This document shows, piece after piece, positions 11,497-20,012 of a stretch of DNA of 64,000 nt (positions are counted from its first letter, which is position 1; the number at the start of each line of letters is the position of its first letter). This DNA comes from Hyphomicrobiales bacterium (GTDB taxonomy: Bacteria; Pseudomonadota; Alphaproteobacteria; Rhizobiales; RI-29). The notes under the pieces are model-generated. The model was not told the DNA's origin and ran no database searches. It saw nothing but the letters and a program-made list of their open reading frames with translations. The DNA lies in contig WGLQ01000008.1 in NCBI GenBank assembly GCA_016125495.1, positions 1 through 64,000 on the forward strand, read 5' to 3'. Both the position numbers and the translations under genes were made by a program.

Positions 11497-12312
11497 TCAG
11501 GCCGAGGAAGCCCCTGACGATCCGCTCGAACCACCACCCGAGCCCTCGCCCGTGCCCCTCATGCGCTTGATGCTCGCGCGAATGCCGGAGGCCTGCTGGC
11601 GCAACGCCCCGAGATTGGGACGGTTCTCGAGGATCGCGCGCCACTTGCTGCGCGATGCGTCATCGGTCTTGCCTTCCGCCGCACCAAGGACAACGGGCGC
11701 GTCGGCGCCGGCCTCGGCCGCGCGCTCACTGAAGGCCAAGCGCTCGCCGAGCGAGGCCGTCTCACGCCGCTCGGAACCCGTCGAAGGAGTCGGGCCGGCG
11801 ATGCCAGCCGACAGCGGCCGGGTGGTCGAGGCCGGGGTCGTCGCGGTCGCGGCGGCCGAAGGGGTTGCTGGCGGTGTCGTGCCCGTCGGGGTCGAGCGCT
11901 GGGCCGAGGCGGTTGCCCCGGTAGTGGAGGAAGTGGCGGACGTGGGGGCTGCTGTCGCGGGCGTCGGCGCCGTCAACGCTTCCTCCGCCAGCAGTCGCTC
12001 GACCTCGGTGAAGCGCGGCCGTTCCGTCATCCGCCGACCTTCGGCACGCAGGCGCTGCGTCGAGCCACCGAACAGCAGGCGAAACAGATGAAAGACGACG
12101 AGCGCCGGGATCGTCAGCAGGAACAGTCCGATCGCGAGGGCCGGGTCGGGCGGCATGGCAAAGACCCGCTCGAGGCGATAGCCGATGGCATCGCCCGCCA
12201 GCCCGATATCGAAGATCAGGTCCTCGTTGACCCGAAAGCTCGTCAGGTTCGCGGCATAGACCGTCAGCGCGAACGCCGCCAGGCCGAGAAGAAATGGCAC
12301 TGTGAATCGCAT
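11497..12312 (-). CDS. Hypothetical two-span inner-membrane protein with disordered tail
   Basis: 271-aa protein with no recognised family. Residues 1-22 (MRFTVPFLLGLAAFALTVYA) form an N-terminal membrane or signal-anchor segment, and about residues 58-82 (ALAIGLFLLTIPALVVFHLF) form a second span. The middle, residues 110-185, is almost only Ala, Thr, Pro and Ser and is surely disordered. The end is glycine/serine-rich (GEGSGGGSSGSSGASSA). The gene converges on greA. The topology suggests a small loop of about 35 residues between the two helices and a long cytoplasmic tail. Coding status is supported by the sharp hydrophobic segments. Confidence 0.7.
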   Translation of the reverse strand: MRFTVPFLLGLAAFALTVYAANLTSFRVNEDLIFDIGLAGDAIGYRLERVFAMPPDPALAIGLFLLTIPALVVFHLFRLLFGGSTQRLRAEGRRMTERPRFTEVERLLAEEALTAPTPATAAPTSATSSTTGATASAQRSTPTGTTPPATPSAAATATTPASTTRPLSAGIAGPTPSTGSERRETASLGERLAFSERAAEAGADAPVVLGAAEGKTDDASRSKWRAILENRPNLGALRQQASGIRASIKRMRGTGEGSGGGSSGSSGASSA

Positions 12313-12651
12313 GTCTTGGCCGCTACCCGTCGGTTAAGGTCATACAATTCAGCATGTTCCGCCCCTCGGGCGCAAGCGCCAGTCGGTTTCGAGGGTTACC
12401 ACGACGCATCATGCACGCGAGTTGAACGGAAACGACGGCATCGATCGACGCTGGATGCCGATAGCGTGCATCCGCCACGGGCGTGCGCGCCCCTGAGTTC
12501 CTGCCGATCATGTCCTGCCGGTCATGGCGCGTGCGCGGCAGGCTTGGCAGCCGCGCGCCAGTTCCGCGTCGACACCCTCTCGGGCGCGGTCATTCAGCTC
12601 CGGGACCGCGTGGCAATCGGCGCGTCGAGCCGGATAGGGGCGATGACGGCT
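12313..12651. other. Intergenic, no supported gene
   Basis: About 340 bp upstream of the membrane-protein gene. It has an AT-richer patch at about 12335-12360 that may hold that gene's minus-strand promoter. Short overlapping frames exist on both strands, but none has a ribosome-binding site or family resemblance. Confidence 0.4.
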
Positions 12652-12888
12652 TCAGCGGGCCGGACGCCAAACCAGCCAGCCGGACAACCAGCTCGACCAG
12701 TCATCCGATGACCGAGGGTCAGTGACCATTTGCTCGGCCTGGGCAAAGCGCATGTCGATGTGCGGCGCCGGCACGGTGGACTGCCCTACCGCCTCGGCTT
12801 CGAACGTGGACGGGGCGACCTCATCCATCGGGGCCATAGCAAAGCCGGCTGCACGAGCGGCGTTGGCCAACACATCTTTCCCCATCAA
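12652..12888 (-). CDS. Hypothetical small protein (78 aa)
   Basis: Unrecognised small protein that begins MMGKDVLANAARAAGFAM and ends in a tryptophan-rich segment (DDWSSWLSGWLVWRPAR). The main support is a good Shine-Dalgarno element (GAGGAAG) about 5 nt before the ATG, plus largely GC third positions. No signal peptide or membrane segment is obvious; the Trp-rich tail could be amphipathic. It stands alone between two other minus-strand genes. It may equally be a decayed gene remnant. Confidence 0.4.
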   Translation of the reverse strand: MMGKDVLANAARAAGFAMAPMDEVAPSTFEAEAVGQSTVPAPHIDMRFAQAEQMVTDPRSSDDWSSWLSGWLVWRPAR

Positions 12889-13175
12889 ACTTCCTCACCG
12901 CGCAGAATTCCAGTTGACAGTCGCCGTTTCGCTGCATCGTCGCACAGTGTGACGGTGATCTCGTGTCCGTGTCAATGCGCAATATCGCGAAAGGTTTCGT
13001 GAAGCGAGCGGGCTTCCCGCCGCCCTCGCCATCATGCGCCGGTCATCGCTTATGCGGCGTGAACAGCGCGCGCAGGCGGCACCCCTCCGCACCCCTCGCA
13101 CGGGTCGGGCGAGGCCGAGGTGACAGTGCTGGAATGGTCGACATTGCCCGGAACAGGCGAGGCGGGCGGTTCCCC

Positions 13176-14612
13176 TTACCGCGGCAACCGACCCAGATCC
13201 TCGAGCGCGCCAAGGCTCGGGTCGAGAACCCAAACGTCGCTGCACTGCGAGGCGATTGCCAGTCGCATGCCGTCGCGGTCGAAGGCCAGAGTGCGAACCC
13301 AAGGTGCAAAGGCATCACATCGCAGCATGGCGACCTGCCCGCCGGAACCTGCGTTCCACGCGAAGGCGCCGAGTGAGCCCGTGATGATGACACTCCCATC
13401 CGGGGCGAAGGCAGCCGTCTTGACATTCTCGTTGTGCTGAAGCGTCAGAAGCAGTTCGCCTGACCGGGCGTCCCAAACCCTGGCAGTTTGGTCGTTCGAA
13501 GCGGTCACGATGCGGCTGCCGTCAGCGTTGAAATGCCCGTCATTCAACGAGTTCTGGTGGCCGGACAGCACAAACTGCTCCAGCAACGTGCGCGCGTCCC
13601 AGGATCGGGCCGTGTGGTCTCCAGAAACTGTGAGAATCCGTGTGCCGTCCGGACTCCAACGAGCCATCTCGACACTCTCGGAATGGCCGGTCAAGTCGCC
13701 GATAAATTCTCCCTCGCCTGTCCAGACCTTGGCCGTCTTGTCCCTCGAGGCCGTGAGGATGCGACTGCCGTCCGGACTGAACTCAGCGTGAAAAACCCAG
13801 GAACTGTGCCGGTCGAGGATGGCGAGAAGCTTACCCGTCGCAACGTCCCAAAGACCGGCGTCGCTGTCCATGGAACTCGTCACCAGGCGGCTGCTGTCCG
13901 GGCTGAATGCAATATGGAGCACGTCATCGCCATGACCTGTGAGGACGAACCGCCGCGCGCAGGTCGCAGCGTCGTAGATGGCCGCGGTGTCATCCTCGGA
14001 GGCGGTTGCTATCCAACGTCCATCAGGGCTGAAGGTCGCAAACTTCAAGTCATCTTTATGTCGGTCGGAAACGGAGCAATCGGAGATGACGTCGCCGCTT
14101 CGCGTGTCGCGAAGACCGAACACACCCGATCCGTCTTCGATGGTGACGATCCTTTCACCGTCCGGACTAAACCAGGCACCCCCGAAGTGCGAGCCCGTAG
14201 AAGCCTCCATTCTGATCGGCGATTTGGCAGTTGCTCCGAGGTTCATCGCCGAATAGGCGGCAATGCTCGCGATAGCCATCGCGCCAACGACGAGCGCAGA
14301 CAGCTTCGCCATCGAGATGCGGCGCGGCGAATGTTCGGTCTCGTCGATGGGCGTGCGTGCCCCCTTGGAGATCGTCTCCCTGGCCTGCCCGACCGTGTCG
14401 GCCGGTACCGAGGCTGGAGGGCTTGGTGACAGGTTGAACGCATGCGAGACGAGTTGCCAATCACTCCAGCCGGCGATCCAGACGTGGTCGTCCGCGAGCA
14501 AGAGCCCCCGATCGATCAACTCCGACATCTGCTTGTCATCGAAGGGGCCAGACTGTTTCCCCGCCTGTGAGACGTACCATTGGCGCAGACTGGACCGAGA
14601 ATGCTCTGACAT
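13176..14612 (-). CDS. GYF_2 - transmembrane - WD40 repeat protein
   Basis: 478-aa protein with an uncommon architecture. Residues 11-57 form a GYF_2 (DUF4339) domain (QWYVSQAGKQSGPF, then WIAGWSDWQLV). Residues about 100-125 are a single membrane helix (KLSALVVGAMAIASIAAYSA). From residue 140 to the end I count about eight WD40-type repeats, each with FSPDG-like and A-S-x-D-x-T-A-x-x-W/Y-D cores (for example FSPDGSRILTASRDKTAKVW), enough for one beta-propeller. Inferred topology: GYF_2 in the cytoplasm, propeller in the periplasm. The coding sequence looks less GC-rich with laxer third positions than its neighbours, hinting at transfer. Its function is unknown; both domains bind peptides. 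Confidence 0.85.
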   Translation of the reverse strand: MSEHSRSSLRQWYVSQAGKQSGPFDDKQMSELIDRGLLLADDHVWIAGWSDWQLVSHAFNLSPSPPASVPADTVGQARETISKGARTPIDETEHSPRRISMAKLSALVVGAMAIASIAAYSAMNLGATAKSPIRMEASTGSHFGGAWFSPDGERIVTIEDGSGVFGLRDTRSGDVISDCSVSDRHKDDLKFATFSPDGRWIATASEDDTAAIYDAATCARRFVLTGHGDDVLHIAFSPDSSRLVTSSMDSDAGLWDVATGKLLAILDRHSSWVFHAEFSPDGSRILTASRDKTAKVWTGEGEFIGDLTGHSESVEMARWSPDGTRILTVSGDHTARSWDARTLLEQFVLSGHQNSLNDGHFNADGSRIVTASNDQTARVWDARSGELLLTLQHNENVKTAAFAPDGSVIITGSLGAFAWNAGSGGQVAMLRCDAFAPWVRTLAFDRDGMRLAIASQCSDVWVLDPSLGALEDLGRLPR

Positions 14613-14863
14613 CTAATGACTGCCAAATCAGGAGCTCAAGCCGACAGGCAATGCCCCACCGAATACGACCTCTAGCAGCGAGGCGAACCTGCTGCAAAGC
14701 GTCGTTCAGAGCATCAACCCAGCAATGGTCCAGGGGGTACACGCATCTTGCCAGCCTGTCACGAGACGTTCACCATGCATCCGAGGGCGGCGCGTGCTGA
14801 AGTGAGGCCGGACCCAGATCGAGAGCGTCGCCCGAGGGTCCGCAACCCTTGGAGATCAATGCA

Positions 14864-16912
14864 ATGGGAGACTCCGACGGCCCGGGCGGTAGAGGTCCGC
14901 GCTCGATCGCCCTCGTTGGGCCGTTCCAAAGCGGCAAGACCACACTTCTCGAAGCCATCCTCGCGCGAACGGATGCCCGCGCCCGTCAGGGCACGGTGGC
15001 CGAGGGCACCTGCCTCGGTGATGGGACACCGGAAGCGCGGGCGCACTCCATGAGTGTCGAAATCAACTGCGCCGAGACGCAGTTCCTCGGCGAAACCATG
15101 AGCTTCATCGACTGCCCGGGTTCGATCGAATTCCAGTCGGAGACCAGCGCCGCGCTGAGCGTCGTCGATGCGGCGGTCGTGGTGTGCGAGCCGGACGAAA
15201 AGAAGGTCCCGGCGCTTCAGGTCATTCTGCGCGAACTCGAGGAACGCGGCATTCCGCACTTCCTCTTCCTCAACAAGATCGACCGCGCGAGCGCGCGGGT
15301 GCGGGAAATCCTCTCCCTGCTGCAGCCGGCGAGCGCTCGCCCGCTGGTGCTCCGCCAGATCCCGATCTGGGAGAACGGGATCGCGACGGGCTACGTCGAC
15401 CTCGCGCTCGAGCGCGCGCATCTCTATCGCGAGCATGCCCCGAGCGTGGTCATCGACATGCCGGCGGACATGGTCGAACGCGAGTCCGAGGCACGCTTCA
15501 ACATGCTCGAGAAGCTCGCGGACTATGATGACGAGCTGATGGAGCAGCTACTCTCGGACATGCAGCCACCGCGCGACAAGGTCTTCGAGGATCTCGCCCG
15601 CGAGTTGCAGGAGGGTCTCATCTGTCCGGTCCTGTTCGGCTCGGCCGAGCATGGCAACGGCATCGTGCGGCTGCTAAAGGCCCTGCGTCATGAGGCTCCG
15701 ACCGTTGAAAAGACCGCCGAGCGGCTGGGACTGGGCGGAGGGAAGTCCGCGGTGCACGTCTTCAAGACGTTGCATACACCGCATGGCGGGCGCCTGTCGG
15801 TGGCGCGCGTGCTCGCGGGTGAACTGGCGGAAACCGCGACGCTCACCTCCGGTGACCAGTCGAACCGAATCGCGGGTCTCGCAACGCTCATGGGCCAGGA
15901 TGTGCGCAAACGTGGCGCCGCCGTCGCGGGCGATGTCGTCGCCATCGTGCGCCTCGATGGCGCCAAGACCGGCGATACGCTCTCGGCCGATGGCACCAAG
16001 CCGCCCATGGTCGCGACGATGCCGGTGCCGCAACCGGTTTTCGCCCGGGCGCTCTCGGTGGCGGACCGCAAGGACGAGGTCAAACTGACCGCCGCTTTAC
16101 AGAAGATCATCGAGGAGGATCCGGCGCTTCGGCTGGACCACGATCAGGACCTGCACGAACTGGTGTTGCATGGACAGGGCGACATGCACCTGCGGGTGGC
16201 CCTCGAAAAGCTCCAGCGCAAGTTCGGCGTGACGGCGACCGCGAGCAAGCCGCGCATCGCCTACCGCGAGACGATCCGCAAGAGCACCGAAGTGCGCGGT
16301 CGCCACAAGAAGCAGTCGGGCGGGCACGGCCAGTTCGGCGACGTGGTCCTCAGAATCGCGCCGCTGCCCCGCGGCGGCGGCTTCGAGTTCAGCGACACGA
16401 TCACCGGCGGCGTGGTGCCCAAGCAGTACATCAGCTCGGTCGAGGCGGGGGCACGCGAGTCGCTGGCGCGCGGGCCGCTCGGCTTTCAGGTCGTCGACGT
16501 GTCGGTGGTCCTGACCGATGGCTCCTATCATACGGTCGATTCCTCCGATATGGCCTTCAAGACAGCCGCACGCATCGGCATGTCGGAAGGCCTGCCGCAG
16601 TGCTCCCCGGTGCTGCTGGAGCCGTTGATGGCTGTCACGGTGGTGTGCCCGAGCGAGGCGACGGCGCGCATCAACGCCATCATCTCCGGACGCCGGGGCC
16701 AGATCCTCGGGTTCGACACGCGCGCTGGCTGGCTCGGCTGGGACCAGGTCGAAGCGCACATGCCGGCGGCCGAGATCGGCGACCTCATCGTCGAAATCCG
16801 CTCGGCGACTTCGGGGGTCGGGACCTTCACCAACCGGTTCGACCATCTTTCGGAACTGACCGGCCGGCTCGCCGATCAGGTGATCGAGGCACAAACGGCG
16901 GCGGCGGCTTGA
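14864..16912 (+). CDS. Elongation factor G-like GTPase
   Basis: 682-aa EF-G paralogue, not the ribosomal-operon FusA. The N-terminal G domain has an altered P-loop (VGPFQSGKTTLLE), a switch II reading DCPGSIEF instead of DTPGHVDF, and NKID for guanine recognition. Domains III-V follow, with the EF-G domain IV hallmark RGRHKKQSGGHGQFGDV and a C-terminal domain V (RINAIISGRRGQILGF). The catalytic switch-II His is replaced by Ser, typical of EF-G-like proteins whose role is unresolved. I chose ATG 14864 over an upstream TTG because GGAG sits 9 nt before it. It is followed at 16961 by a terminator oriented for the opposite strand. Confidence 0.9.
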   Translation: MGDSDGPGGRGPRSIALVGPFQSGKTTLLEAILARTDARARQGTVAEGTCLGDGTPEARAHSMSVEINCAETQFLGETMSFIDCPGSIEFQSETSAALSVVDAAVVVCEPDEKKVPALQVILRELEERGIPHFLFLNKIDRASARVREILSLLQPASARPLVLRQIPIWENGIATGYVDLALERAHLYREHAPSVVIDMPADMVERESEARFNMLEKLADYDDELMEQLLSDMQPPRDKVFEDLARELQEGLICPVLFGSAEHGNGIVRLLKALRHEAPTVEKTAERLGLGGGKSAVHVFKTLHTPHGGRLSVARVLAGELAETATLTSGDQSNRIAGLATLMGQDVRKRGAAVAGDVVAIVRLDGAKTGDTLSADGTKPPMVATMPVPQPVFARALSVADRKDEVKLTAALQKIIEEDPALRLDHDQDLHELVLHGQGDMHLRVALEKLQRKFGVTATASKPRIAYRETIRKSTEVRGRHKKQSGGHGQFGDVVLRIAPLPRGGGFEFSDTITGGVVPKQYISSVEAGARESLARGPLGFQVVDVSVVLTDGSYHTVDSSDMAFKTAARIGMSEGLPQCSPVLLEPLMAVTVVCPSEATARINAIISGRRGQILGFDTRAGWLGWDQVEAHMPAAEIGDLIVEIRSATSGVGTFTNRFDHLSELTGRLADQVIEAQTAAAA

Positions 16913-16960
16913 GCAAAGGTGGTGTGGCACACCGGGTTGATGCTGCTCCGTGCCCATCCG

Positions 16961-16996
16961 AACAAGAAAAAAGCCCCGTCGCATTGCGACGGGGCT
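16961..16996 (-). terminator. Strong Rho-independent terminator, minus strand
   Basis: Perfect 11-bp stem (AGCCCCGTCGC / GCGACGGGGCT) with a 3-nt loop at 16972-16996. Read on the minus strand it is followed at once by TTTTT CTTGTT. Read on the plus strand there is no T-tract, so it serves minus-strand transcription arriving from about 17.0-17.2 kb, not the EF-G-like gene. Confidence 0.88.
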
Positions 16997-17163
16997 AGTC
17001 AGGTGTCCCGATCGGCGGGACCGTGATCGCCGTGGCGACCACTGAAGGCATCTAGGGAGGGAAGACCTTCGCCCGGGAAAATGGTGCATCCGAACGGGTT
17101 GCGCCAGTCGCATGGTTTCATGGGAGCTATGCACGAATCGGCGCACTTCATGAACGGCTCGGC
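16964..17163 (-). ncRNA. Candidate AbcR-like (alpha-r15) small RNA downstream of the lsrB/vtlR homologue
   Basis: A minus-strand promoter-like pair (CTGAGA 17198-17193, 17-bp spacer, TATGCT 17175-17170) precedes about 200 nt that end in the strong terminator at 16961-16996. Between them I see successive hairpins: a GCAT/ATGC stem (17110-17132) whose loop holds CTCCCA; GAAGG/CCTTC (17044-17070) whose loop holds CTTCCCTCCC, complementary to Shine-Dalgarno sequences; TGGTCGCC/GGCGATCA (17024-17041); and GTCCCG/CGGGAC (17005-17021). From memory, AbcR1/AbcR2 of Sinorhizobium lie beside lsrB, Brucella abcR2 lies beside vtlR, and CUCCCA is a key targeting motif there. The adjacent gene here is the lsrB/vtlR homologue. 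A 50-codon frame overlaps the locus but is less convincing. The exact 5' end is a guess. Confidence 0.55.
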
Positions 17164-17169
17164 TCAGCG

Positions 17170-17198
17170 AGCATAGCCGCCGGGTCCGTGTCTCTCAG
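17170..17198 (-). promoter_or_regulatory. Candidate promoter of the sRNA
   Basis: On the minus strand, CTGAGA (-35) and TATGCT (-10) are spaced by 17 bp, each matching 4 of 6 consensus positions. Located about 75 bp after the LysR stop codon. An alternative promoter closer to the terminator would give an RNA nearer the usual AbcR size of 110-130 nt. Confidence 0.35.
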
Positions 17199-17272
17199 TC
17201 CGGCGCCATTCAGGCGTGCGCGCCAAACATGGCGCGGGGGCTCGGCGACGGCCCTACGCCGAGCGCTCGCCG

Positions 17273-18166
17273 TCAGAACCGCCATTGCCGCGCCTTGGCG
17301 ATGAGGAAGTCGCGAAAGACGTTGACGCGCTTGGAGTGGCGCATTTCCTCGGAGAACACGAAGTAGGTCTGGAAGTCGAGCAGTTCCTCGGTTTCGAGCA
17401 CCGCGACCAGGTCGCTGTCGTTGGCGACCAGATAGTCGGGCAGAACCGCGAGGCCGATCCCCTGGCGAACGGCATGCATCAGGCCATAGACGTTGTTGAT
17501 CTCCATGGCGCACCGACGTGGCGCGGCACCGGCCGGAAGGCCAACGGTCTGCAACCAATTGAAGACCTGGACCGACACCGGATGATCACCGCCGAAACCG
17601 ATGATCCGGTGGCGATCGAGGTCGTCGGCGCCGGTCGGCGCGCCGTGGCGGCGGATGTAGGAGACCGACGCATAGCAGTGCAAGTGCACGGTAAAGAGCG
17701 GTCGGCGGATGAGATCGTTCTGCTGTGGCTCGCGCAGCCAGATGCCGCAGTCGGCCTCGCGCATCGAGATGTCGAGTTCCTGGTCCGCCAGGATGAGCTT
17801 CAACTGAATGTCCGGGTAGAGCTCGAGGAATTCGTCGAGGCGCGGCGTGAGCCATGCCGAGCCGATCCCGGTGGTGGTCGTCACACGCAGCTCGCCGGTG
17901 GGCTTGTCCTTGGAATCGGCGAGCAGCGTTTCGGCGCTCTGGAGCTTGTTGAAGACGTCGTGGGCCGTCCGGTACAACAATTCACCTTGCTCTGTGAGAA
18001 CGAGACCACGGGCATGGCGATGGAACAGGGAGACGTTGAGATCGCGCTCGAGCGCGCCAACCTGCCGGCTGACAGCTGATTGGCTCATCTGCAAGAGGTC
18101 GCCCGCGTGGGTGAAGCTGCCTGCTTCGGCCGCCGCATGGAAAATGCGCAGCTTGTCCCAGTCCAT
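17273..18166 (-). CDS. LysR-family regulator of the LsrB/VtlR type
   Basis: 297-aa LysR-type transcription regulator. The N-terminal winged helix-turn-helix is clear (MDWDKLRIFHAAAEAGSFTH, then MSQSAVSRQVGALERDL), followed by FHRHARGLVLTEQGELLYRT and an effector-binding domain. The sequence and its position next to trxB match LsrB of Sinorhizobium and VtlR of Brucella, which control AbcR sRNAs, redox response and host interaction. Three cysteines in the effector domain (about 140, 164, 219) could be redox-active. I use ATG 18166; a GTG at 18196 is an alternative start. A candidate sRNA lies directly downstream on the same strand. Orthology is inferred from remembered sequence and synteny. Confidence 0.88.
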   Translation of the reverse strand: MDWDKLRIFHAAAEAGSFTHAGDLLQMSQSAVSRQVGALERDLNVSLFHRHARGLVLTEQGELLYRTAHDVFNKLQSAETLLADSKDKPTGELRVTTTTGIGSAWLTPRLDEFLELYPDIQLKLILADQELDISMREADCGIWLREPQQNDLIRRPLFTVHLHCYASVSYIRRHGAPTGADDLDRHRIIGFGGDHPVSVQVFNWLQTVGLPAGAAPRRCAMEINNVYGLMHAVRQGIGLAVLPDYLVANDSDLVAVLETEELLDFQTYFVFSEEMRHSKRVNVFRDFLIAKARQWRF

Positions 18167-18275
18167 CCTCGGCTGTCGAAGCAGACGTTGCGGCACAACT
18201 CACCATCCATTCTGGCGATCGCTTCGTGGCGAACGCTCGATTGTGCGACTGCCTGGGCACGGGCCGCGCGCTGCC

Positions 18276-19238
18276 TCAGCCCGCCTCGGCCGAAACCGGC
18301 TCCTCGGCAAGGAACCGCTCGGCCTCGAGCGCCGCCATACACCCCATTCCGGCCGCCGTGATCGCCTGACGATAGACGTCGTCGGTCACGTCGCCAGCGG
18401 CAAAAACGCCCGCCACGCTCGTTGCCGTCGAACGCGGCTCGGTCGTGACATAGCCGTCGGCACGCATCGCCAAGTGGCCACGGAACACCTCGGTCGCCGG
18501 GCTATGGCCGATGGCAATGAAGACGCCGTCCACGGGCCGCACGCTCTCTGTCCCGGTCTTGAGGTTGCGCAGGCGCACACCGGTGACCGAGCGTGGCTCG
18601 CTGTTGCCGACGATTTCCTCGACCACAGTATCCCAAATCACCTCGATGCGCTCGTTTCGCAAGAGCCGATCCTGCAGAATCCGCTCCGCGCGCAGGCTGT
18701 CGCGGCGATGAACGAGCACCACACGGCGCGCAAACCGGGTCAGGAACAGCGCCTCCTCGACGGCCGTGTTGCCACCGCCGACAACCACGACCTCCTTGTC
18801 GCGATAGAAAAACCCGTCGCACGTCGCGCAAGCCGAGACGCCAAAGCCCTTGTACGTCTCCTCCGAAGCGATCCCGAGCCAGCGGGCCTGGGCGCCCGTC
18901 GCCACGATCACCGCATCGGCGCGATATTCGTCGCCTCCGTCGCCGAAGAGGCGGAACGGACGACGCGAGAAATCAACCCTGGTGATGAGGTCGTCGATGA
19001 TCCTGGTTCCGACGTGTACCGCCTGCGCCTCCATTTGCTCCATGAGCCAGGGGCCCTGGATCACCTCGGCAAAGCCCGGATAATTCTCGACGTCGGTCGT
19101 GATCATGAGCTGGCCGCCCGGCTGCATGCCGCGCACCATGACGGGCGACAGCATGGCGCGGGCGGCGTAGATGGCCGCCGTGCAGCCGGCCGGACCCGAT
19201 CCGACGATCAGCACCTTCGTGTGGTGGACCTCTCCCAT
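18276..19238 (-). CDS. trxB: Thioredoxin reductase
   Basis: 320-aa flavoprotein that passes NADPH electrons to thioredoxin in the cytosol. FAD-binding motif VLIVGSGPAGCTAAIYAARA at the N-terminus; redox-active CATC (Cys137, Cys140) in SACATCDGFFYRDK; NADPH-binding VVVVGGGNTAVEEALFL; C-terminal FAD motif VAGVFAAGDVTD. Start ATG 19238 has GGGGAGAG just upstream, so the longer open frame to 19274 is not used. It lies 110 bp upstream of the LysR gene on the same strand. Confidence 0.97.
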   Translation of the reverse strand: MGEVHHTKVLIVGSGPAGCTAAIYAARAMLSPVMVRGMQPGGQLMITTDVENYPGFAEVIQGPWLMEQMEAQAVHVGTRIIDDLITRVDFSRRPFRLFGDGGDEYRADAVIVATGAQARWLGIASEETYKGFGVSACATCDGFFYRDKEVVVVGGGNTAVEEALFLTRFARRVVLVHRRDSLRAERILQDRLLRNERIEVIWDTVVEEIVGNSEPRSVTGVRLRNLKTGTESVRPVDGVFIAIGHSPATEVFRGHLAMRADGYVTTEPRSTATSVAGVFAAGDVTDDVYRQAITAAGMGCMAALEAERFLAEEPVSAEAG

Positions 19239-19300
19239 TTCTCTCCCCGGTTCATCTCCAAGTCGCTGCCGCACTGGGCGCTGCGGGCGCCATCCGGGCG

Positions 19301-19924
19301 TCAGCGTGCCGATGTCAGTTTCTTGACCACGGCCGACAGCTTGTGACGCAGGCGATGGAAGCCCTTGCGGCCCTCCGAAACCATCCAGTTCATCTGCAAC
19401 GAGCGGCGCGGGCCCTCGAAAGGATGGTGGCCATGCCAGGAATTGTCGGAGCGTTTGAAGACCAGGAGCGTGCCGTTGTCGGGCGCCACTTCGGCGACGT
19501 AATCCTCGACGTCGTGGCCGTTGCGCAGGATGCGCAGCTTGCCGCCCTCGTGCTGCCAGTCTTGGTTGAGGTAGAGGAGGACGGTGATGATCTTATCCTT
19601 GGAATCGGTGTGGATCTGGCCGTCCTTGGCGCGCGTGTAGCCGCGCAGCGAGTACATCTTCGGGCGGCCGTCGAGTTCGACGCCGAACTTCTCGGCGATG
19701 GCGACCTCGAACTCGGGACCATCCAGTTCGTCGATGACCTCCTTGATGGTCATGTTCTCCTCGAGCGACTCGATCGGATAGGAACCGCCCTTTTCAATGA
19801 AGGGGTAGGTCGCGTTGATTCGCGCGAGGCTCTCGGGTGAGAGGAACCCGGGCACGACAGTGAAAAGGTATGGGTCGGTTCGGAGCGGGGCGGCGCGAAG
19901 TCGTTCCATTCTCAGGTGGGTCAT
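19301..19924 (-). CDS. 2OG-Fe(II) oxygenase family protein
   Basis: 207-aa prolyl 4-hydroxylase-like 2-oxoglutarate/iron dioxygenase. The iron-binding HxD is in GQIHTDSKDKIITVLLYLN and the distal His is in NSWHGHHPFEGPRRSLQMN, with the 2OG-binding Arg nearby. N-terminal PYLFTVVPGFLSPESLARI is typical of small-molecule or sugar-linked oxygenases of this group. Start ATG 19924 is chosen because GGAGGA precedes it; the frame is open further upstream but without family resemblance. It sits between trxB and an ELM1-like gene on the same strand. The substrate is unknown. Confidence 0.82.
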   Translation of the reverse strand: MTHLRMERLRAAPLRTDPYLFTVVPGFLSPESLARINATYPFIEKGGSYPIESLEENMTIKEVIDELDGPEFEVAIAEKFGVELDGRPKMYSLRGYTRAKDGQIHTDSKDKIITVLLYLNQDWQHEGGKLRILRNGHDVEDYVAEVAPDNGTLLVFKRSDNSWHGHHPFEGPRRSLQMNWMVSEGRKGFHRLRHKLSAVVKKLTSAR

Positions 19925-20012
19925 GCTCCAATCCTCCATCTCGCTCAGAGCCATTCGCCAGATTTCACCGGGGCCGAGTGGCGCTTCGCGCCGGCCGCCC
20001 CCAGCAACCGGA

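Noticed and set aside
16999-17151. 50-codon minus-strand frame (starts MKCADSCIAPMKPCDW) ending just before the terminator
   Set aside because: No Shine-Dalgarno sequence before it and the same bases form the hairpins and C/U-rich loops expected of an sRNA; kept as an alternative reading of that locus.
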